Source of the DNA: Candidatus Eiseniibacteriota bacterium
Lineage (GTDB): Bacteria > Eisenbacteria > RBG-16-71-46
Reading direction: 5' to 3'
DNA length: 27,911 nt
NCBI GenBank assembly: GCA_903921835.1
Contig: CAIXRL010000585.1
Span: 1-27,911, forward strand
The notes under the pieces are model-generated. The model worked only from the letters and a program-made list of their open reading frames with translations. It did not search any database and had not been told where the DNA came from. Positions 1-5,567 of this stretch are shown here, in pieces. Numbering within the stretch: position 1 is the first letter of the stretch; each line of letters starts with the position of its first letter. Position numbers and translations under genes: made by a program.

Positions 1-211
1 CCGCCCGTGCCGCCGCCCGCCCGCGCCGCCGGCCCTCACGGTCTTCGGCGCAGGGGCGGGGGCTCACAACGCAGCGGCAGCACACGGCGCAGCGCACAAT
101 GCGCAACGCAGCCCTTGCGCTCGGGGCGAAGGCGCGGGAACCTCCTCAGCAGGCGCGTGACCCGCGCGAGGCGGCACGCGCCGGGGCTGCCAGGGCAGCC
201 GGGAGGTGGTC
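1..211. other. Left-edge region upstream of the stress protein gene
   Basis: No gene is recognised here. One plus-strand frame is open from base 3 to a TGA at 213-215, which overlaps the stress-protein ATG at 212 as ATGA. That would fit the tail of a truncated, translationally coupled upstream gene. However, the predicted residues are almost all Arg, Ala, Gln and Pro, which is what random reading of such GC-rich DNA gives, so I do not call it a gene. A good ribosome binding site (GGGAGG, 201-206) ends the region. I see no convincing promoter. Confidence 0.3.
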
Positions 212-655
212 ATGAAGATCGTGCTGGGATTCGACGATTCGCCTCATGCGCAGGCGGCGTTGCGCTGGGTCTGCAGCCAGGCCTGGCCCTCCGGTCTGCG
301 CGTCGTGGTCGTGTCCGCGGTGCGCGCGCCGGTGACCGCGTACGCCGAGGTGTACGCGCCGGCGGTGGCATATCCGCTCGACGTCGTGCAGGACCTCGCG
401 AAGCATCACGAGGAACTCGCCGCGCGCGCCCGCGCCGAACTCGTGGCCGCGGGCATCACGGCGGAAGCGCGCGTGCTCACGGGTGACCCGCGCGAAGTGC
501 TCGTGGACGTGGCGCGTTCGGAGGGCGCAGAACTCGTGGTGATGGGCTCGCACGGCCGCACGGGACTCGCCAAGCTGGTGCTCGGGAGCGTCGCCGCCCA
601 CGTCGTCGGGCACGCGCCGTGCAACGTCATGGTGATCAAGCGGCTGCTGCGCTGA
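212..655 (+). CDS. Universal stress protein, UspA family
   Basis: This is a 147-residue single-domain protein, the normal length for the family. The N-terminus MKIVLGFDDS is the first beta strand and the Asp-containing nucleotide contact of the Usp fold. Near residue 112 the stretch GSHGRTGLAK followed by LGSVA matches the family ATP-binding pattern G-x2-G-x9-G-S, so it probably binds ATP, unlike E. coli UspA. I chose the ATG at 212 because GGGAGG lies five bases upstream. A GTG two codons earlier (206) is in frame but overlaps that ribosome binding site. Usp proteins are cytosolic stress-survival proteins; the specific stress cannot be read from the sequence. The next gene is convergent and ends 13 bases beyond the stop codon. 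Confidence 0.9.
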   Translation: MKIVLGFDDSPHAQAALRWVCSQAWPSGLRVVVVSAVRAPVTAYAEVYAPAVAYPLDVVQDLAKHHEELAARARAELVAAGITAEARVLTGDPREVLVDVARSEGAELVVMGSHGRTGLAKLVLGSVAAHVVGHAPCNVMVIKRLLR

Positions 656-668
656 GATCGCTGCGTGG

Positions 669-1541
669 TCACGGCCGCCGCGCGAGCAATCGCGCGACGA
701 CCGGTCCGCCGGGAGGATCGTGCTCCTCGTAGGTCTCCACGCGGAGCGAGGGAAAGGCGCGCGCGAGTTCGCCGGGTTCGAGCAGGTAGCGTTCCTGCTT
801 CGGCCGGCCGTGCGCCTCCTGCCCGCGGCGGAACGTCTCGTACACGAGCGTGCCGCCGGGCGCGAGCGCGGATGCGATCCACGGCAACAGCGGGCGGTGG
901 AGGAAGCGGCAGACCACGATCGTGTCCCAGCCCTCCCCGGGTGCGGGCAGCGGACCGTCCTCGAGTTCGACCACGCGCGTCGCGATCGTGGTCCCGTGAC
1001 GAGCGGCGAGCGCGTCGGCGCGCGCAAGCGCCTCGGGGTCGTGGTCCCACGTGTCCACGCGCCAGCCTGCGAGCGCGAGGAAGACCGATTCGCGCCCCGC
1101 GCCCGAGGCCAGGTCGAGCGCGCGTCCCGGTGCGAGGTGCGCGAGCATGCGCTCCAGGAACGGGCACGGACGCCACAGGCGCGCCTGTGGCTCGCGGCTC
1201 GCCGTGCCGCCGGCCAGCTGCGCGAGCGGCGCGTCGAGCCAGCCGACCTCGCGGTACTCCAGCGCCGCAAGTGCCTCGGCCGCCTCGCGCGCGAGCGCGG
1301 GCTCGTCGTGCACGACCAGTACGCGCTCGTGCCGCGGCGGCAGCTCGGCGCGCCGCGCGCCGAACTCGGCGCTCGTCATGCGACCGGCGCCCGGCAGGTG
1401 CCCCGCGGCGAACGCCGCGCTCTCGCGCGCGTCGAGCACGATCGCATCCGCGCGCCACGCGTTCGCCTTGTCGGGATCGAGTGGGACGGCTGCCACGAGT
1501 ACGCGGACGGGCTGGAAGGGTGGGAGCGTCACGGCGAGCAC
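669..1541 (-). CDS. Rhodanese-like domain fused to SAM-dependent methyltransferase
   Basis: About 290 residues if the GTG at 1541 is the start. Residues 30-110 form a rhodanese-like domain: VLDARES, AAGHLPGA and a downstream VLVVHDEPALA loop. The position where an active rhodanese carries its catalytic Cys (usually VYC-x-x-G) reads VVHDEPA, so no sulfurtransferase cysteine is visible. Residues 125-290 are a class I methyltransferase of TehB type, with the SAM-binding strand and glycine loop ALDLASGAGRES near 141-152, DHDPEAL as the acidic strand-2 end, and LAPGGTLVYETF later. The substrate is unknown. The frame stays open upstream to about 1916, but that part is Arg/His-rich and overlaps a repeat, so it is left out. 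No clear ribosome binding site precedes the GTG, so the start is uncertain (GTG at 1532 is an alternative). Confidence 0.75.
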   Translation of the reverse strand: MLAVTLPPFQPVRVLVAAVPLDPDKANAWRADAIVLDARESAAFAAGHLPGAGRMTSAEFGARRAELPPRHERVLVVHDEPALAREAAEALAALEYREVGWLDAPLAQLAGGTASREPQARLWRPCPFLERMLAHLAPGRALDLASGAGRESVFLALAGWRVDTWDHDPEALARADALAARHGTTIATRVVELEDGPLPAPGEGWDTIVVCRFLHRPLLPWIASALAPGGTLVYETFRRGQEAHGRPKQERYLLEPGELARAFPSLRVETYEEHDPPGGPVVARLLARRP

Positions 1542-1681
1542 CTTGGGAGGCGGCCGCGGCGCAGTCAAGGTCGCGTGGCCCGCATGGCACGGCCGGCACG
1601 CGAAGGTCCGCCGAACATCACACCCGTCGCGTTCGACATGCCGTCTTCGGCGCGTGCCATCTCCACGTGCCATCTCCGCCG

Positions 1682-1711
1682 TTGACCCCGCCGTCGTCGT
1701 CGCCCGATACT
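1682..1711 (+). promoter_or_regulatory. Predicted sigma70-like promoter for the GWxTD gene
   Basis: TTGACC at 1682-1687 (five of six consensus bases) is followed after 18 bases by GATACT at 1706-1711 (four of six). Transcription would start near 1718, so repeat copy A (1729-1931) would form most of the 5' leader of the gene at 1939. The same TTGACC-18-minus-10 design is seen at 22169. Confidence 0.45.
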
Positions 1712-1728
1712 CGGTGCGACCTCGGAAC

Positions 1729-1931
1729 TCCGGGCGCGGAGCATGCATGAGCCCGCGGCCGGCGAGTACGATCTGCGCGTCCTCTGCCGCGGGGCTGGAC
1801 TGGCCACTGTCCTCATTGAATCCCCGGCACGGTTCCGGCGCGGCCGGCGAGCCTGGGCACCCACCGAACGTGGATTCGGCTGACACACCTCTCTCGCACT
1901 CTCGGTGGTGGTGCATGACCCGTCCGGGCTA
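1729..1931 (+). repeat. Palindromic intergenic repeat, copy A (diverged, long variant)
   Basis: This is the longest and most diverged copy, about 203 bp. The left part (CATGAGCCCGCGGCC, then CGATCTGC) and the middle (GGCCACTGTCCTCAT) match copy E at 17333-17514 in the same orientation. The right end, CGTCCGGGCTA at 1921-1931, is the shared terminal sequence. It carries an extra block with a small hairpin, CCAC-cgaac-GTGG (1861-1873), that also occurs in inverted form in copy B (3924-3940), so A and B form a subfamily. It ends eight bases before the ATG of the GWxTD gene and contains another in-frame ATG (1915). Confidence 0.75.
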
Positions 1932-1938
1932 TCCGACC

Positions 1939-3867
1939 ATGATCAACTGCCACCGCATCATTCCCACCCTGGTGGTGTCGCTGCTCGTGCTGGCCGTGCC
2001 GCGGGCGGCCAGTTGCGGGACTTCCATGCACGCGCCGCCCCGGGCAGGGGAGGCCCGCCAGCTCGTGACGAGTGCGGCCCGGCACCTCGCCCTGCACACG
2101 ATCGATGGGCGTCGCATGGCTGTCGCCGAGCTCGAGCGCGCGACCGCGATCGAGCCCGCGGAGCCCGACTACCAGCTCATGCTGGCGCGCGTCTACTACG
2201 CTTCGGGTTATACGCGCGCCGCGATGCAGCGCTTCGCGCGCGTCGTCGCGCTCTCGCCGACGAACGCCGGCGCACAATACGGCCTCGGGCAGGCGTGGCG
2301 GCGCGACTGGCTGCACTGTCTCGACACGACTTCGCTTGCCCGCGCGCTGGATCGCGTCGAGGCGGCGACGAAACTGGACAGCACGTACGCCGAGGCGTGG
2401 CTCACGCTCGCGTCGCTGCGGCTCGAGCGCCACCAGCCGGGGGCGGCCGCCGCGGCCGCCGCGCGCGCGATCGCCGCCGATCCCGGCCGGCCCGAGTGCG
2501 CTCTCGCGCTCGCCGCGGCGCGCTGGCGACTGGGCGACGTGGACGGAGCGGAGCGGGGGTTTCGTGCCGCGGTCCCGCGCCTGCCGCGCACCGTGCGCGA
2601 ACGCTTCGAGGACATCGCTCCTGTGGCGAGCGAGAGGGACACCGTGATCTACAACCACCTCTCCGGCCCGGGGCGAGCGGAGTTCGCACGCCGGTTCTGG
2701 AGCGAGCACGATCCCGACCTCACGACGCCCGAGAACGAGGCGCAGCTCGAGTACTGGGCGCGGATCGCGCAGGCCTATTTCCTTTTCTACGACCCGAAAC
2801 GCCGCGAGTGGGACGAGCGCGGCGAGCTCTATGTTCGCTACGGCCCTCCGGACAGGGCCGACTACAACCCGCTGTCCGTGTCCCTGTACGACAAGGTGGG
2901 TTCCCGGTCGAAGACGGTGTATCCGATGAACGTGATGGTGTGGTCATGGCCGGCGCTCGGGATGACTGCCACGCTGCAGGACCGCGTGTTGTCCGAGTAC
3001 TACCAGCTGCCCATGGCGGAGGACCACGATCCCGACCCGCGGCCCGATCCCGACGCGCTCGCGCACCTGGGCGTGATCTGCACGCACGAGCTGCGCGGCG
3101 TTTTCCCGGTGCTGCCGCCGGCCAGCGTTCCGGTGCGGCTCGAGGCCGGGGTCGCGCGCTTCGAGGGCGCGAACGGACCGCGGATCCTCGCGATGCTCGA
3201 GGTCGCTTCGGAGCCGGGAGATTCGCTCGCGGCGCAGGCCGTCGTCGTGGACAGCACGGGGCGCGAGGTCGCCCGCGCGGCGCAGCCGCTGGCGCCATCC
3301 GCCTGCGAGGCGGCCCGCGATCGCGTCGCCGACTTCACGCAGGAGCTTCCGCCAGGTCGCTACACGGTCGGGCTCTCGGTGCGCGCGGGTGCGAGGCGCG
3401 GCAGCGCGCGCGTGCCGGTGGAACTGTTCGCGCCCGACACGCTGCTGGCGCTGAGCGACGTCGTGGTGACCTGCGGTACGCCCGTGACGCTCGGCCCCTC
3501 GGTGCGGCTCGAACCCAACCCGCTGGCACGCGTGGCGGCGGGCGCACCGCTCACCGCCTACTTCGAGGTGTACCACCTCGCGCCGGGCGCCGGCGGCCAG
3601 TCTCGTTTCGAGTACGAGTACCGCGTGAAGTCCGCCGACCGCGATCCGCGCATCTGGCTCCAGCGCGCGCTGGCTCCGCGGCCGACGGCCCCCGAGTTGG
3701 AGGTGTCGCGCCGGGAGACGAATGCGGGGGCGATGCGTCGGCAGTTCGTCAGCGTGCCGGTGAGCTCGTTGCCGCCGGGGCACTACCGGCTCGAGATCCT
3801 GGTCCGGGACCTGTTCACGGGACAGGAGGCGCACGCTTCCGCGTTCTTCACGCACCTGGCGCAGTAG
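1939..3867 (+). CDS. GWxTD-domain protein with TPR-like repeats, probable lipoprotein
   Basis: 642 residues. The N-terminus has a positively charged start, a hydrophobic run (TLVVSLLVLAV) and a Cys at residue 25 in RAASCG, an acceptable though non-ideal lipobox. Residues 35-225 contain TPR-like helical pairs (AVAELERATAIEPAEPDY, AMQRFARVVALSPTNAGA, AEAWLTLASLRLERHQPG). The GWxTD domain follows: FWSEHDPDLTTPENE, EYWARIAQAYF and the hallmark end RGELYVRYGPPDRADY near residues 290-310. The name-giving GWxTD itself reads EWDERG here. The C-terminal 300 residues look like beta-sandwich domains. GWxTD proteins are envelope-associated proteins of unknown function. The ATG at 1939 was chosen because the signal peptide starts there; the frame is open far upstream, but that part is antisense to the methyltransferase gene. 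No ribosome binding site is visible. The stop TAG is the first triplet of repeat copy B. Confidence 0.8.
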   Translation: MINCHRIIPTLVVSLLVLAVPRAASCGTSMHAPPRAGEARQLVTSAARHLALHTIDGRRMAVAELERATAIEPAEPDYQLMLARVYYASGYTRAAMQRFARVVALSPTNAGAQYGLGQAWRRDWLHCLDTTSLARALDRVEAATKLDSTYAEAWLTLASLRLERHQPGAAAAAAARAIAADPGRPECALALAAARWRLGDVDGAERGFRAAVPRLPRTVRERFEDIAPVASERDTVIYNHLSGPGRAEFARRFWSEHDPDLTTPENEAQLEYWARIAQAYFLFYDPKRREWDERGELYVRYGPPDRADYNPLSVSLYDKVGSRSKTVYPMNVMVWSWPALGMTATLQDRVLSEYYQLPMAEDHDPDPRPDPDALAHLGVICTHELRGVFPVLPPASVPVRLEAGVARFEGANGPRILAMLEVASEPGDSLAAQAVVVDSTGREVARAAQPLAPSACEAARDRVADFTQELPPGRYTVGLSVRAGARRGSARVPVELFAPDTLLALSDVVVTCGTPVTLGPSVRLEPNPLARVAAGAPLTAYFEVYHLAPGAGGQSRFEYEYRVKSADRDPRIWLQRALAPRPTAPELEVSRRETNAGAMRRQFVSVPVSSLPPGHYRLEILVRDLFTGQEAHASAFFTHLAQ

Positions 3868-4026
3868 CCCGGACGACTCTACCGAGCCCGCGGGGCTGCG
3901 AGCGCGATCTGCGCGCCATCCGGACCCACATTCGGTGGGTACCCCGAAGCTCGACCGGCCGCTGTCCTCATCGTGTTCACCACACGGTTCCGGCGCGCCG
4001 GCCGGCTCTTCCCGGATGGTCCGGGC
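3865..4026 (+). repeat. Palindromic intergenic repeat, copy B
   Basis: About 162 bp, starting TAGCCCGGACGA; the TAG is the stop codon of the preceding gene. A 30-base block at 3947-3976 is identical to 17393-17422 in copy E, giving the same orientation as E. It contains the extra hairpin ACCCAC-attcg-GTGGGT (3924-3940) shared with copy A. The right arm is shortened or decayed but still ends GGTCCGGGC. Confidence 0.75.
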
Positions 4027-4132
4027 AGGCGGACCGCGGGAAGCGCGGAGCCGAAAGGGCTGGAGTCCCCAGTCCAGCGGGCCGATAACCGCGGGGAATC
4101 CGAAACCCCGTCCCCTTTCACTGGACGAGCCC

Positions 4133-4534
4133 ATGCCCGAATCCCGCCCGCGTATTCTCATCGTCGACGATGAACCCGATCTGCTGTCCGTGCTGCGCTT
4201 TGGTCTCGAGGCCGACGGTTTCGAAGTGATCGAGGCTTCCGACGGCGAACGCGGTCTCGACCTGGCGCGCACCGAACGGCCCGACCTGCTCGTGCTGGAC
4301 CTGATGCTGCCGCGGATGGATGGGTACAAGGTCTGCCGTGCGCTCAAGTTCGACGAGCGCTATCGCCAGCTGCCGATCTTCATCCTGAGCGCGCGCACGG
4401 GCGAGACCGATCGCCGCCTGGCGATGGACCTGGGCGCGGACGATTTCATCACCAAGCCCTACGAGGTGAAGGACCTGGTGGCCCGCATTCGCGCCCGGCT
4501 GCAGCCCGCGCCCGCGAAGAACGCCGCGGCCTGA
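4133..4534 (+). CDS. Single-domain response regulator (receiver only)
   Basis: 133 residues, just one CheY-type receiver with no output domain. All catalytic positions are present: acidic pair D12-D13 (ILIVDDEPD), phosphoacceptor D56 (LLVLDLMLP), S86 at the Thr/Ser switch position (FILSAR) and K108 in FITKPYE. It should be phosphorylated by a histidine kinase and act by protein-protein contact, as CheY, DivK or Spo0F do. No kinase gene is in the window. The start at 4133 follows from the usual distance to the first strand; only a weak GGACGAG precedes it. The gene stands alone between repeat copies B and C, which are in opposite orientation. Two small hairpins lie in its leader (stem arms GCTGGA/TCCAGC around 4059-4078, and CGGGG/CCCCG around 4091-4110). 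Confidence 0.88.
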   Translation: MPESRPRILIVDDEPDLLSVLRFGLEADGFEVIEASDGERGLDLARTERPDLLVLDLMLPRMDGYKVCRALKFDERYRQLPIFILSARTGETDRRLAMDLGADDFITKPYEVKDLVARIRARLQPAPAKNAAA

Positions 4535-4582
4535 TCGCGAGCCGCCTGGGCGGCCGCAAGAGCCGCGCAGGTCGGGCGCCCG

Positions 4583-4754
4583 GCCCGGACGATTCCTGAG
4601 CCTGCGGGCGCGACCTGCGCGTCAGCCGCCGCGAAGATCGACCGGCCGCCAGCCTCCGTCGTGTCCACGACAGGGGAGCGGCGCGGCCGGTCAGCTTCCT
4701 TGCGGTTGGAGCGGCTCGCGCACGCCCGGCTCACGCTTCGTGAGTCGTCCGGGC
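4583..4754 (-). repeat. Palindromic intergenic repeat, copy C
   Basis: About 172 bp with ends GCCCGGACGATTCCTGAGCC and TGAGTCGTCCGGGC. Inner sequence (CGTCAGCCGC, GAAGATCGACCGGCCG, GTGTCCACGA, GCGGCCGGTC) matches copy D at 15398-15579 in the same orientation, hence opposite to B. Its right arm overlaps the 3' end of the phosphatase gene on the minus strand: the last seven codons and the TGA stop (4754 down to 4731) are repeat sequence. Confidence 0.7.
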
Positions 4755-5567
4755 CGCCCGCCGGTGCGCGTCCGGGTGGCGTGCGAGCAGGCCGAGCATC
4801 CCGGCGTGCAGGACCGCGTTGGCCGCGCAGATCTGGCGGCCGTCGATGCGGAACGGCGCGCCCGCGTAGTCGCTCAGCACGCCACCTGCCTCGCGCACGA
4901 TGAGCGAACCGGCGGCTACGTCCCACGCGGAGAGGCTGCCCTCCCAGAACCCGTCGAAGCGGCCCATCGCCAGGTAGCACAGATTGAGCGCCGCCGAGCC
5001 GTCGCGCCGGATGCCCTGCGCGCGGACCAGGAACTCCTGGAAGAGCGGCAGGTGCCGCTCGGGGAACTCGCGTACGTCGTACGGGAAGCCGGTGACGAGC
5101 AGCGCGTCCTCGATCCGTGCGCAGCCGCTCACGCGGATCGGCGAGCCGTTGAGCGTCGCGCCGCCGCCGAGAGCCGCCGCGAACATCTCGTCGCGGACGG
5201 GGTCGTAGACCGCGCCCGCCACGACCTCGCCGTCGAGTTCGGCGCCGACGGAGACGCCGAAGAACGGATAGTTGTGCGCGAAGTTGGTGGTGCCGTCGAG
5301 CGGATCGACCACCCAGCGCACGCGCGCGCCCTCGCCGCCCGTGTGCGCGCCGGATTCCTCCGCGAGCACGCCGTGATCGGGAAAGCGCTCGGCGATGCGC
5401 GCGAGCAGCCGTGCCTCGGAGCGTTTGTCGAACTCGGTGACGAGGTCGATGCGGCCCTTGTGCTCGGGCTCGTGGATGCGGCCGTAGCCCTCGCGCACGA
5501 TCGCGCCGGCGTCGCGCGCGAACTCGGTCGCCGACTGGCGCAGGATTTCGGGGGTGGGAACGGTCAT
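4731..5567 (-). CDS. Inositol monophosphatase family protein (SuhB-like)
   Basis: 278 residues, typical for the IMPase/SuhB family of Mg-dependent phosphatases acting on inositol phosphates and related sugar phosphates. Metal ligands are visible: E70 in LAEES, D88 and D91 in VDPLDGTTN (motif A), and D216 in SAWDVAAGSLIVREAGG (motif B). The start at 5567 has GAGGAG six bases upstream and overlaps the helicase stop codon as ATGA, so translation is probably coupled to the helicase. The last residues (ARTTHEA) are encoded by repeat copy C, so the original C-terminus may have been replaced. The exact substrate cannot be told from the sequence (inositol-1-P, histidinol-P, 3'-phosphoadenosine phosphate and fructose-1,6-bisP members share these motifs). 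Confidence 0.88.
   Translation of the reverse strand: MTVPTPEILRQSATEFARDAGAIVREGYGRIHEPEHKGRIDLVTEFDKRSEARLLARIAERFPDHGVLAEESGAHTGGEGARVRWVVDPLDGTTNFAHNYPFFGVSVGAELDGEVVAGAVYDPVRDEMFAAALGGGATLNGSPIRVSGCARIEDALLVTGFPYDVREFPERHLPLFQEFLVRAQGIRRDGSAALNLCYLAMGRFDGFWEGSLSAWDVAAGSLIVREAGGVLSDYAGAPFRIDGRQICAANAVLHAGMLGLLARHPDAHRRAARTTHEA

Noticed and set aside
1051..1938. Upstream extension of the GWxTD reading frame
   Set aside because: It lies antisense to the methyltransferase and through repeat copy A. The signal peptide begins at 1939, so the extension is not part of the protein.
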